NCBI GenBank assembly: GCA_022711595.1
Contig: JAKLET010000020.1
Location: 1 to 64,000 of the forward strand
Direction: 5' to 3'
DNA length: 64,000 nucleotides
Source of the DNA: Deltaproteobacteria bacterium
GTDB lineage: Bacteria; Desulfobacterota; Syntrophorhabdia; Syntrophorhabdales; Syntrophorhabdaceae
The notes beneath the pieces are model-generated. The model was not told the origin of the DNA, made no database searches, and was given only the letters and a program-made list of their open reading frames with translations. A program made the position numbers and the translations under genes. Shown piece by piece: positions 26,282-34,705 of the stretch (position 1 is its first letter; every line of letters begins with the position of its first letter).

Positions 26282-26872
26282 TTATTTCGGTGTTGTGCCT
26301 ATGAACCTTTTCAATGCGGCTATGGCACGGCCCCGGTGGCTCAGTATGTTCTTTTCTTCCGTGGAGAGCTCGGCGAGGTACCTGTCCAGTTCGGGTGAAT
26401 AGAAGACGGGGTCGTAACCGAAACCGTTTGTTCCGTGCTCCTCGAACCCGATATATCCCTTCAGTTCACCATAGAACACATAACAACGGTCTTTCTGTGG
26501 AATGTGGAGCGCGACATAGGCCTTGAAGACAGCATTGCGCTCCTCCCATGGAATGCCTTCAAGTTCACCGAGCAGGCGCGAGATACGATGCGCGTCGTCT
26601 TTGCCGTATCGCGAAGAATGGACGCCCGGTCTTCCGCCGAGCGCCTTGACCTCAAGACCGGAATCGTCTGCAAGCGCCGCCATGCCGAAATGTTCGCCGA
26701 TCTTCCTTGCCTTTTTCATGGCGTTTTCGGCATAAAAAGGGCTATTTTCATCAACAGTGACCTGATCATGCAGATCCAGCAGGGAATAGAACCGCTCGAA
26801 CCCGCCGGCAATGAGAGATCTGATCTCCCTGAACTTCCCGGCATTCGTCGTGGCGATAATGATATCTTTCAT
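26282..26872 (-). CDS. rdgB: XTP/dITP diphosphatase (RdgB/HAM1)
   Basis: The 196-residue protein removes non-canonical purine nucleotides such as dITP and XTP from the pool. The motifs IIATTNAGKFREI at the start, ALADDSGLEVKALGGRPGVHSSRY and the C-terminal SHRGRAIAAL are those of the HAM1 family. It overlaps rph by 4 bp, the common rph-rdgB order. Confidence 0.96.
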   Translation of the reverse strand: MKDIIIATTNAGKFREIRSLIAGGFERFYSLLDLHDQVTVDENSPFYAENAMKKARKIGEHFGMAALADDSGLEVKALGGRPGVHSSRYGKDDAHRISRLLGELEGIPWEERNAVFKAYVALHIPQKDRCYVFYGELKGYIGFEEHGTNGFGYDPVFYSPELDRYLAELSTEEKNILSHRGRAIAALKRFIGTTPK

Positions 26873-27597
26873 ACAGGGAAGAGCGGGCCGAGCGCCGCCT
26901 TCTGCATTCGCGTGATCTCGTTTATGCCTTTAAGGGCATACTGGTACATCACATCGAATTGTTCCTTGGTGAACGGCTTCTTTTCGGCGGTACCCTGGAC
27001 CTCGATAAGCTGTCCCCTGCCTGTCATTACGAAGTTCATGTCCACATCGGCTTTTGAATCCTCTTCATAAGACAGGTCGAGGGCGATCTCGCCTCCCACG
27101 ATGCCGACGCTTATGGCTGCGACGCTGTCGCGAAGGGGTATCTTTTCGATCATTCCGCGCTTTTTCATCCCCCAGAGGGCCTCGACAAGCGCGACATACC
27201 CGCCTGTTATGCTTGCCGTCCTGGTGCCTCCATCGGCCTGGATGACATCACAGTCCACCCATATGGTCTTGTCGCCGATAATATCAAGATTGACGATCGC
27301 GCGAAGGGCCCTTCCTATCAGCCGCTGGATCTCATGCGTCCTTCCGCCGACACGCCCCGTAACGGATTCACGGACCGACCGGTTGTGAGTGGCGCGGGGA
27401 AGCATCGAATACTCTGCGGTAAGCCAGCCTTTGCCGCTGTTCTTCAGGAAAGCCGGGACCTTTTCTTCGACGCTGACACCGCAGATGACCTTTGTCGCGC
27501 CCATTTCCACGAGCACCGAACCCTCGGGATAGCGTAAAAAGCTTTTCTCGATCTTAAGGTGGCGGATTGCGTCGTTCGCTCTTGCGTTCTCTCTCAT
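26869..27597 (-). CDS. rph: ribonuclease PH
   Basis: RNase PH trims tRNA 3' ends by phosphorolysis. The 242-residue protein has the family segments MLPRATHNR, GRTHEIQRLIGRALRAIV, WVDCDVIQADGGTRTASITG and the C-terminal DLSYEEDSKADVDMNFVMTG. It is full length, unlike the defective rph of E. coli K-12. It overlaps the upstream exported-protein gene by 44 bp. Confidence 0.96.
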   Translation of the reverse strand: MRENARANDAIRHLKIEKSFLRYPEGSVLVEMGATKVICGVSVEEKVPAFLKNSGKGWLTAEYSMLPRATHNRSVRESVTGRVGGRTHEIQRLIGRALRAIVNLDIIGDKTIWVDCDVIQADGGTRTASITGGYVALVEALWGMKKRGMIEKIPLRDSVAAISVGIVGGEIALDLSYEEDSKADVDMNFVMTGRGQLIEVQGTAEKKPFTKEQFDVMYQYALKGINEITRMQKAALGPLFPV

Positions 27598-28198
27598 CCT
27601 TGATACCTCTTTTCAAATAGTTCGCCATGCCGTCATGCAGCATGTCGAAGGCCTCCAACGCCCTGTCTTTCTGAACGCTCAGCCTCAGGAAGACACCGGG
27701 CATGTCTATACCGAGCAGCGCGAAAAGCGGGATGGCCTTTACCTTTTTCTGGAACCTGGACGCTATCAGCGCCGCCAGTTCTTCAGACTGCGCAATGTGC
27801 GAGCCCGTTATCTCTTCGATTTCAAGGATCCTGCCCTTGCCTTTTTTTGCATTGCTGACGGCGACGAAAACATCCGTTCCGCCTGGCGATGGCAGCATCT
27901 CCATGACGAGCATGAACCTGCCTTTTTCCTTGTTTATCCTGTTTGCCGTCTCGACCTGTTTTTCCATTGTGTCAGCAGCTTCATGAATACTGACAGCATA
28001 TCCCTTGCCTGCGAGGTATTTCCTGAATCCCGTCCACAGTGCGGCATCTTTGTTCCCGGTCTGGACAAGGACTATCTGGTCTGCACAGAAAAGAGGGGAT
28101 GCGCCAAGGACAATGATCAGGAGGGCAAGAGAAAAGACGGTTTTCGCCCCTGGACGGCCGATGCTTTTATGAAAAAGGGCCTCTATCTTCCGGAACAA
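27554..28198 (-). CDS. exported protein of unknown function
   Basis: The 214-residue product has an N-terminal hydrophobic segment (about 18-38, ending LFCADQ) that looks like a signal peptide with a long basic n-region. The mature part has alternating strands and helices and no motif I recognise; its C-terminus is highly charged (RGIKDERERKSERR). It lies 25 bp after trxB and overlaps rph by 44 bp, a long overlap that suggests coupling. Confidence 0.65.
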   Translation of the reverse strand: MFRKIEALFHKSIGRPGAKTVFSLALLIIVLGASPLFCADQIVLVQTGNKDAALWTGFRKYLAGKGYAVSIHEAADTMEKQVETANRINKEKGRFMLVMEMLPSPGGTDVFVAVSNAKKGKGRILEIEEITGSHIAQSEELAALIASRFQKKVKAIPLFALLGIDMPGVFLRLSVQKDRALEAFDMLHDGMANYLKRGIKDERERKSERRNPPP

Positions 28199-28223
28199 TC
28201 TGATACTTCCATCCTTCCCTGGA

Positions 28224-29153
28224 CTACCTTTTCGATCCCAGTATGTATCGTTCCAGGCTGACCGCGGCGAGCGCTCCGTCTCCCACTGCCGTTGATATCT
28301 GCCGGAGTGTTTTTTTTCTTACGTCCCCGGCGGCATAGAGCCCCTTTGTCAGGGTGGCAAGCTCTTCGTCGGTGATGATAAAACCTGCTTCGTCCCGCTC
28401 GACAAGGTCACCGAGAAAACCTGTATTCGGCCGGGAACCGACATAGACAAAGACCCCATTAACACTGATGTTCTCCCGTTCGTTCGTCTTTACGTTTTCC
28501 AGCACGATATGTTCGACCTGGCCCTTGCCTGCGACCTCAACGGGACGCCTGTTCCAGAGAAATTCCATTTTAGGATTGCCAAAGGCCCTCTCCTGGAGTA
28601 TCTTCTGGGCCCGCAATGCATCACGCCGATGGACCACGTAGACCTTCCTCGCGATGTTTGCAAGCGACAGCGCCTCTTCTATGGCGGAATCACCGCCTCC
28701 GATGACGGCGACATCCAGGTCCCTGAAGAACATGCCGTCACAGGTGGCGCAAAACGATATGCCGCGGCCTATGAGCTCATTTTCGCCGGGTATGTCCATT
28801 TTTACCGGTTCCGTGCCCGTGGCAACGATGACGCCTGCCGACGTGATCTCGCCGTCATTGACCTTAACGGTGAACCGACCGCCATCCGGAGATACGCTCA
28901 TAACCTCGGTGAACTCCCTGACCGGAAGATCGAAGGCCTTCGCGTGAGCAGAGAAACGGTCCATCAATTCCTTTCCCGATATGCCTTCGGGAAAACCGGG
29001 GTAATTCTCCACGCGCCAGGTGTTGAGCGGCGCCCCTCCCGGCAGGACCCTTTCGAGAAGGACCGTTTCGATCCCCGCGCGCTTCAGGTACAATCCGGCT
29101 GTCAGGCCGGCGGGGCCGCCGCCGATGATTACGGCTTCGTAAGACGCGGGCAT
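28224..29153 (-). CDS. trxB: thioredoxin reductase
   Basis: The 309-residue flavoprotein has the FAD motif GGGPAGLTAGLY, the redox-active CATCDG at about 136-141, the NAD(P)H motif GGGDSAIEEA and the C-terminal GLYAAGDVR. It reduces thioredoxin with NAD(P)H in the cytoplasm. No thioredoxin gene is adjacent. The NAD(P)H loop reads VVHRRDALRAQK, with the HRR pattern usual for NADPH preference. Confidence 0.94.
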   Translation of the reverse strand: MPASYEAVIIGGGPAGLTAGLYLKRAGIETVLLERVLPGGAPLNTWRVENYPGFPEGISGKELMDRFSAHAKAFDLPVREFTEVMSVSPDGGRFTVKVNDGEITSAGVIVATGTEPVKMDIPGENELIGRGISFCATCDGMFFRDLDVAVIGGGDSAIEEALSLANIARKVYVVHRRDALRAQKILQERAFGNPKMEFLWNRRPVEVAGKGQVEHIVLENVKTNERENISVNGVFVYVGSRPNTGFLGDLVERDEAGFIITDEELATLTKGLYAAGDVRKKTLRQISTAVGDGALAAVSLERYILGSKR

Positions 29154-29240
29154 TTTGAAAAAGACCTCCCGATTTAAGTTGCCGTCCCTAAAAACAACGG
29201 CGATGGATGCCTCTCATTGTAAGAAATCCACCGGCAATAT

Positions 29241-29948
29241 TCAACGTAATTTTCTTTTCCCCGTGCACTTAGATACGCAGTTCCTGCACGACAGAGCATC
29301 ATTGTGGGTCTCAAAGAAACGCTCCGGGTAACGGTGATAGAGGTATTCCCACTGGACAACAATTATTATAGACAGGGCCACAATGGACCAGGTCCAGAAG
29401 GAATAAATGTAAATCATCGGGGAGAATGCCATGAGATAGCCCCAGTTGTCGATCCTGCAGGTGCTGCAGCACTTGTTCTTCATGAGCCATTTGAAGGGGC
29501 AGAAGACCATAACGCAGAATTGATCCATGAACACGAAGAAAAGGACTATGATGTAGATCCAGGCGTCGCTCAGCATCCCCACCATGCGCCACAGGCCGAT
29601 ATCGGCCAAAAGGAGCAGCCAGTAGAGGGCGGACCTCAGCGCACCTGAATCGGTCCTTCTTTTCAGGGCAAGGAGCTTTTCATCACGGGCAGGGGATATT
29701 CCCGCTGCCTCCTTGTAAAAACGCCGGAATATCTTGCCCGAGGAGATCTTCCCGCTCGCTCCCGGGATCATGCGTTTTACAAGCACCACCGCAACAAGGA
29801 GCCAGAGTATGTGGTAGACCTTTACAATGTAGATCGGATAGGTGAAAAAGAACGTGAGAAGGTCGGGCCGGAATATGGCAAAAAGACCGGCGGCGACAAC
29901 AATGGCACCGTTCAATATCAGTTGTTTATAGCTGTCCTTCTCATACAT
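29241..29948 (-). CDS. integral membrane protein with Cys clusters
   Basis: The 235-residue protein has about five to six hydrophobic segments (near 10-25, 32-58, 107-125, 128-150, 175-197). Two cysteine clusters face loops or the tail: KCCSTC after a WLMKN segment (about 160) and CRNCVSKC near the C-terminus (about 222-229). These could bind zinc or an iron-sulfur cluster. No known family is recognised. It is 6 bp after the upstream exported-protein gene, so they form an operon. Confidence 0.65.
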   Translation of the reverse strand: MYEKDSYKQLILNGAIVVAAGLFAIFRPDLLTFFFTYPIYIVKVYHILWLLVAVVLVKRMIPGASGKISSGKIFRRFYKEAAGISPARDEKLLALKRRTDSGALRSALYWLLLLADIGLWRMVGMLSDAWIYIIVLFFVFMDQFCVMVFCPFKWLMKNKCCSTCRIDNWGYLMAFSPMIYIYSFWTWSIVALSIIIVVQWEYLYHRYPERFFETHNDALSCRNCVSKCTGKRKLR

Positions 29949-29954
29949 GCAAAA

Positions 29955-31109
29955 TTACTTTTTTTCTTCCCTGTACACAGACCCGCTGCCATCACCGAGG
30001 ATGAGCGTGTATGGCCCCTCTCCCGAGTGGTACATGTATCTTATCTGGATGTAGTATACGCCCGGGGGCAGTTCTTTTTCTATGACGAAGTCCTTTTTTG
30101 CATCCTGACCGTCACGGGCAAGTCTGTTGCCTTTTTCGTCCCACAGGTCCGCCACGATGTCCAGGTCCCCCTGCGAGGCGACGCGCATCTTTCCGCCCGG
30201 GAAATCGAAGCGGAACGTGTCGTAATCACCACGGTTGATGTACGCCTGCACCTTGCAGTTATAAGGAACGACCGCCGCCCCCGACGATGTCGCGGGCGCT
30301 TCCTTCACCACAAGCGGCTGCGGCGTCGTGGGGATTTGGGGTTTCTTCGGGGTGGTCTGTGCAGGGGCAGCCCCCTGCTGCGGCGGTGTGGTTGCCAAAG
30401 GGGTGGCAACTGTGGGCTTCACCGGGGTGGCCACGGGAGGTTTCACCGAAGAGGCGGCCTCACCGGGGATGTTCGTGAGAAGGAAAGGCGCCTTCCAGAC
30501 GCTTCCCCGGGACCTGTCTGTCGATTTTACAACAGCATCATCGCTGTCCGCCGGTTGTTTGAGCATTATTTTCGTGGATGCACCGGGCTTGTTGAAATTA
30601 ATCACAACAAACAGGTCGCCGTGCTCACTCTGAGGTGCGATGGTGATATTGTGACGGACGAGATCGCAGGCAGCCTGTTCGTTCTTCTTCATCGGCCAGG
30701 GCTGCTGCCCCCTCGTGACGAATACCCTCGTGAAACCCTCGGACCTCCCGTAGGAGAAGGTATGGTTGGTAAGAGGCGTGTCGCCGGAAAGATAGATCCA
30801 GACCTTCGTGGCTTCCGAAGGGGCGGGGTAGCAATCGTAGAAGGTATATTTTTGGCCCGGGGCCACCTGGAATTTGACAACCCTGAGGTAGTCCGGAACT
30901 TTCTGACTTTCAAAGGAACAGTACCTTAATATTTTTTTGGGTACCGTTTTTCTGTTGACTGGTTCATTGGGTGCTTGTATCGTCACCATTGTGTTGAGCG
31001 GGAGCACTTCGGCGGTCATCTGCCCGAAGGCCTGACGAGGAGCCGTCGTCGTAAAAACCATAGATGCCATGATCACAAGCGTCATAAGAAAAGGGATCAT
31101 CTTCTTCAT
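29955..31109 (-). CDS. exported proline-rich protein with C-terminal pre-peptidase-like domain
   Basis: The ATG at 31109, preceded by an ideal AGGAGG, gives 384 residues. A signal peptide (1-27) is followed by a mixed domain, then a Pro/Thr/Ala-rich linker of about 60 residues (near 205-265), then a beta-rich C-terminal domain (about 285-380). The last part (DYDTFRFDFPGG, LARDGQDAKKDF, GVYYIQIRY, GPYTLILGDG) resembles pre-peptidase C-terminal (PPC, PF04151-type) beta-sandwiches that occur in secreted proteins. The function is unknown. Confidence 0.65.
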   Translation of the reverse strand: MKKMIPFLMTLVIMASMVFTTTAPRQAFGQMTAEVLPLNTMVTIQAPNEPVNRKTVPKKILRYCSFESQKVPDYLRVVKFQVAPGQKYTFYDCYPAPSEATKVWIYLSGDTPLTNHTFSYGRSEGFTRVFVTRGQQPWPMKKNEQAACDLVRHNITIAPQSEHGDLFVVINFNKPGASTKIMLKQPADSDDAVVKSTDRSRGSVWKAPFLLTNIPGEAASSVKPPVATPVKPTVATPLATTPPQQGAAPAQTTPKKPQIPTTPQPLVVKEAPATSSGAAVVPYNCKVQAYINRGDYDTFRFDFPGGKMRVASQGDLDIVADLWDEKGNRLARDGQDAKKDFVIEKELPPGVYYIQIRYMYHSGEGPYTLILGDGSGSVYREEKK

Positions 31110-31172
31110 ACGAAAAAGCCTCCTTGTTGATATATCAATGATGGTCTGCCTTCCGATGGCCATTCCAAGGGA

Positions 31173-31202
31173 AGGATAACTGCTGGATGTGCCGTATGTC
31201 AA
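31173..31202 (-). promoter_or_regulatory. promoter of the exported-protein operon
   Basis: On the minus strand TTGACA (31202-31197) and TATCCT (31178-31173) are 18 bp apart, leaving a leader of roughly 55 bases. Confidence 0.5.
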
Positions 31203-31282
31203 GGATGACCGTGGTTACGCCTGGCAAGTAATAAAACGCGGTGTCCTCCTGAATTCAAGGAGCCTGTTCCTGCGGTTTTTTT

Positions 31283-31317
31283 GGTTATTGAAATTTGGTC
31301 ATTGGCTATTATCTTTG
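31283..31317. repeat. heptamer array next to the 3' end of tRNA-Gly
   Basis: Units GGTTATT, GAAATTT, GGTCATT, GGCTATT and ATCTTTG run without gaps, ending 6 bp from the tRNA 3' end. GGTTATT/GGTCATT resemble the units at the mtaB end. Confidence 0.7.
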
Positions 31318-31323
31318 GGTAAA

Positions 31324-31399
31324 TGGAGCGGGCAACGGGGCTCGAACCCGCGGCATCAAGCTTGGGAAGCTTGCACTCTACCAGCTGAGTTATGCCCGC
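31324..31399 (-). tRNA. tRNA-Gly (anticodon CCC)
   Basis: The 76-nt gene on the minus strand has acceptor GCGGGCA paired with TGCCCGC, discriminator T and an encoded CCA. The anticodon stem CAAGC/GCTTG encloses TTCCCAA, so the anticodon is CCC, decoding GGG. The T arm carries TTCGAGC. It lies downstream of the radical SAM gene on the same strand with a 92-bp gap. Confidence 0.95.
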
Positions 31400-31491
31400 A
31401 CCGGTAAACATTTTAAAAGAAAAGGGAAGGGAAAGCAAATAAAAAACAGGCGTCTTCAATACGCGGCTTATCGGGCGGGTAACGGCTGGAG

Positions 31492-33117
31492 CTATTGAAA
31501 CTTTCCTTTCAGCGCCGCGTTCAGTTTCCTTAATAGTGTGTCCTTCGGGGCGGTCCCGCGGATAAAGTCCCATGGGAAGGTTTCGTCGCGGCCTCGTTCA
31601 CGCAGCGCGTAGAAATTGAGGTTCACGGCGCTTTCCCTGGCAACCCCGGTGAAGCTCTCTCCCCGTGCGAGACGGATAATAGTTTCTGACACTCGCCGGT
31701 CGCCGCGGGCGAGGACCCCCTGGAGAAAGCTGAACTTCACGGACTCATGGGTGAAAAAGGTGTTGTCTATCCTGCCGAAGGCGCGTCTCAACCAAGATAT
31801 CTTCCGCTTCAGTTCCTCCATGTCCTCCATGGGCAGCCACTGGAAGGGGGTTGCCGCCTTCGGGACAAAGGGGCTTGTGTGGACGGTGATGTTCCCCAGC
31901 GCTCCCCGGGGTGCGCCGCGCCTGACCATGACATGACGGATCTTTTTCACCAGTTCGGGTATCTTTTCAATATCGCCCTGCGTCTCTCCGGGCAGACCGA
32001 CCATGAAATAGAGCTTGAGGTTAAAAGACCGCATGGAAACGATCCCGTCGATGCGTGAAAGGACCTCGTCATCGGTCATGGGTTTGCCTATGAGGCGCCT
32101 GAGTGGTTCCGTTGCCGCCTCGACGCCGAAGGTGAGGGTTTTTACGTCGTCCTTGATGAGTTCGATGAGGCGAAGGGGCACTTCGTCAAGGCGAAGCGAC
32201 GGCAGGTGCACGCCGATGCCACGCTCCCTGAGGTCCTCCACGATATCGACTATGCGCGGATGGAAGGAAACTCCGCCCCCGATGATGCCCACATCCTTTT
32301 CGTCCGTTATCGACGCGTCAATATCTTCCGACCGGAAATCGTAGATATTGCCCAGGAGGCAGAACAGGCAGCGGGACGGACAGCCTCTGGTGCCTTCCAC
32401 GAGCGTCATGCTGCCGAATTCGGTGTTTTCCGATGTGATGACAGAGGCCCCGAGTCTCTTGCCCCTGTAGCGTTCCATGGTCACGGCAAAATCCGGCGGG
32501 TCAAAACCTTCTATGGTCCCTCCCTCACGATACCGAAGCGCCAGCATGGCCGGGTTGTAGATGAAGGAAAGCTTGTCAAGCCCGCTTATGACGCCTTTTT
32601 TGCCGCCCCCTCCGGCATTGGAGACGCACTCCATCAGCCGGGGTATGGTCGCCTCGATGTCGCCCAAAACCATAAGGTCAAAGAAGGGCGCCAGGGGTTC
32701 CGGATTGGAGATGACGCATATGCCTCCGGCGATGATGAGAGGATCGCTCTCCGATCGCTCAACTGAAAGAAGCGGTAAAGATGAGCCTTTAAATATCCTC
32801 AGGATGTTGGGGTAATCAAGCTCAAAGGACAGTGTGAAAAAAACGATCTCGAAGTCGTTCAGCGGCCTTTTGCTCTCCAGGGAAACAAGGGGGCTGCCTT
32901 CTTCGTAGAACAGCCTTTCGCAGACAATGTCATCCCGCTCGTTCAGTGTCCTGTAAAGGATATGGGTGGCAAGGTTTGACATGCCCACATAGTAAGAGTT
33001 GGGAAAGACCACAAGGACAGGGGTCCTGCCTCTCCATTTTTTCCTTATGGTCCCGTGTTCTCCGCCAAGATGGTCTGTTATGCGCCCGCCGTCCTGGCGC
33101 TCACGTTTCTTCTCCAT
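31492..33117 (-). CDS. radical SAM protein with N-terminal B12-binding-like domain
   Basis: The 541-residue protein has an N-terminal Rossmann-like part (about 25-190, with VLVVFPNSYYVGMSNL) as in cobalamin-binding radical SAM enzymes, then the cluster motif CPSRCLFC near 244-251, then the TIM-barrel motifs (GGGVSFHP, FGVEAATEPLR, KLYFMVGLPGET). Its substrate is unknown. The layout suggests a methylase or tRNA/anaerobic biosynthesis enzyme but no specific family was recognised. A heptamer array lies 24 bp upstream of the start. Confidence 0.85.
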   Translation of the reverse strand: MEKKRERQDGGRITDHLGGEHGTIRKKWRGRTPVLVVFPNSYYVGMSNLATHILYRTLNERDDIVCERLFYEEGSPLVSLESKRPLNDFEIVFFTLSFELDYPNILRIFKGSSLPLLSVERSESDPLIIAGGICVISNPEPLAPFFDLMVLGDIEATIPRLMECVSNAGGGGKKGVISGLDKLSFIYNPAMLALRYREGGTIEGFDPPDFAVTMERYRGKRLGASVITSENTEFGSMTLVEGTRGCPSRCLFCLLGNIYDFRSEDIDASITDEKDVGIIGGGVSFHPRIVDIVEDLRERGIGVHLPSLRLDEVPLRLIELIKDDVKTLTFGVEAATEPLRRLIGKPMTDDEVLSRIDGIVSMRSFNLKLYFMVGLPGETQGDIEKIPELVKKIRHVMVRRGAPRGALGNITVHTSPFVPKAATPFQWLPMEDMEELKRKISWLRRAFGRIDNTFFTHESVKFSFLQGVLARGDRRVSETIIRLARGESFTGVARESAVNLNFYALRERGRDETFPWDFIRGTAPKDTLLRKLNAALKGKFQ

Positions 33118-33141
33118 GTCAAATGTACAATAACATAAAAC

Positions 33142-33169
33142 GGGTTATGGGTCATGGGTTATGGGTTAT
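33142..33169. repeat. four heptamers upstream of the radical SAM gene
   Basis: Units GGGTTAT, GGGTCAT, GGGTTAT and GGGTTAT run without gaps and stop 6 bp from the terminator stem at 33176. They resemble GGGTAAT/AGGTCAT of the array at 1550. Confidence 0.85.
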
Positions 33170-33175
33170 GGGGGT

Positions 33176-33222
33176 AGCCAAAAAAAGCATGCCGGGAGGA
33201 TACTGGCATGCCTTTTTTGGCT
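33176..33222 (-). terminator. intrinsic terminator of the nuo-nfn operon
   Basis: An 18-bp stem with one mismatch (33176-33193 and 33205-33222) has an 11-nt loop. Read on the minus strand the GGCATGCC stem is followed by a run of seven U; read on the plus strand it is followed by six U. It could stop transcription in both directions and sits about 50 bp after the nfnB stop. Confidence 0.85.
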
Positions 33223-33271
33223 TAATTTTCAGCGCCGAAGCGCTCGAGCGGGCATACTGTTCAAATCCTTT

Positions 33272-34705
33272 TTACTGCTTCCCCGTCGTCAGGTACTCCT
33301 GCATCGCGCGGGCAGCCTTTCTGCCCGCGCCCATGGCGAGGATGACCGTTGCCGCACCCGTCACGATATCACCCCCGGCCCATACACGGCCCCGGGTCGT
33401 CTTTCCCGTCTCGGGGTCGGCAACGAGGGTTCCCCGTTTCGTCGTATCCAGTCCGGGCGTGGTCGCCGGTACCAGAGGATTGGGGCTATTGCCGATGGCA
33501 ACGACCACGGCATCGATGGGCATTCTGAAATTGGAACCGGGCTTTTCCACCGGGGTGCGCCGGCCCGACGCGTCGGGTTCGCCAAGTTCCATCTTTATAC
33601 ATTCGATCTCTTTTATCCAGCCGTTCTCATCTCCTATGTATCTCAAGGGCAAGGTAAGCAGGTCAAAGATAACGCCCTCCTCCTCTGCGTTTTCGGCCTC
33701 TTCCGCGCGTGCGGGCAATTCGGCGTGAGAGCGCCGGTAAACGATGTGGGACTCGCTTGCGCCCATGCGCAGGGCGGTACGCGCAGAGTCCATCGCCACG
33801 TTGCCGCCGCCGACAACAGCCACCTTTACATGCTTCTTGACCGGTGTCGCCGATCTCGGAGCCAGGTAGCCTTTCATAAGATTCATACGCGTCAGGTACT
33901 CGTTGGCCGAATAGACGCCGTTCAGGTTCTCTCCCGGTATGCTCATAAACCAGGGAAGCCCCGCTCCGGTCCCGACGAAGATGGCATCGAATTCCTCGAG
34001 GAGCTCGTCTATGGACCGCGTCTTCCCGACGACGAAATCGGTGTACACCTTAACACCCAGGGATTTGAGGTAGTCCAGTTCCCGGGCAACGATAGCCTTG
34101 GGGAGACGGAACTCGGGGATGCCGTAGATCAACACTCCGCCGGCCTTGTGAAGGGCCTCAAATATGGTCACCTCGTGGCCGAGAAGGATAAGGTCTCCTG
34201 CCACAGTGAGCCCGGCGGGGCCGGATCCCACGATAGCCACCTTCTTGCCCGTTGGTTTCGCCTTCTTCGGCAGATCCACCTTCCCCTGCTTTGCCTCCCA
34301 GTCGGCAAGAAAACGCTCAATACGGCCAATGGCGATCTCCCCGCCCTTGTTGAGAAGGATGCATTTCGATTCGCACTGGGACTCCTGGGGGCATACCCTG
34401 CCCGAAACAGAGGGGAGACAGTTCTTCTCCTTTATCTTCTTTATTCCTGCGGCAAAGTCACCTTTTTTGACGCAGGCAATGAAACCGGGGATATCGATCT
34501 CGACGGGACACCCCGTCACACACCTCGGCTTTTTGCACTGAAGGCAGCGCGAAGCTTCCGCCCGGGCCAACTCCTCAGTATACCCCAGCGCCACTTCATC
34601 GAAGTTGTTCCGTCTGATCATCGGGGGCTGATGGGGCATGGCCCTCCGGTTAAGGTCCATTTTACTTGTTTTTTCCTGTGTTTTTTCGTCATTCATGCCA
34701 GGCAC
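33272..34705 (-). CDS. nfnB: NADPH-dependent oxidoreductase NfnB / GltA-like subunit
   Basis: The 477-residue flavoprotein has two N-terminal [4Fe-4S] binding regions (CLQCKKPRCVTGCP and CPQESQCESKC), an FAD domain (VGSGPAGLTVAGDL) and an NAD(P)H domain (VGGGNVAMDSART). It matches both the small subunit of glutamate synthase and NfnB. NfnB is favoured because nfnA directly precedes it with a 17-bp overlap. NfnAB couples ferredoxin and NADH oxidation to NADP reduction by flavin-based bifurcation. Confidence 0.9.
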   Translation of the reverse strand: MPGMNDEKTQEKTSKMDLNRRAMPHQPPMIRRNNFDEVALGYTEELARAEASRCLQCKKPRCVTGCPVEIDIPGFIACVKKGDFAAGIKKIKEKNCLPSVSGRVCPQESQCESKCILLNKGGEIAIGRIERFLADWEAKQGKVDLPKKAKPTGKKVAIVGSGPAGLTVAGDLILLGHEVTIFEALHKAGGVLIYGIPEFRLPKAIVARELDYLKSLGVKVYTDFVVGKTRSIDELLEEFDAIFVGTGAGLPWFMSIPGENLNGVYSANEYLTRMNLMKGYLAPRSATPVKKHVKVAVVGGGNVAMDSARTALRMGASESHIVYRRSHAELPARAEEAENAEEEGVIFDLLTLPLRYIGDENGWIKEIECIKMELGEPDASGRRTPVEKPGSNFRMPIDAVVVAIGNSPNPLVPATTPGLDTTKRGTLVADPETGKTTRGRVWAGGDIVTGAATVILAMGAGRKAARAMQEYLTTGKQ

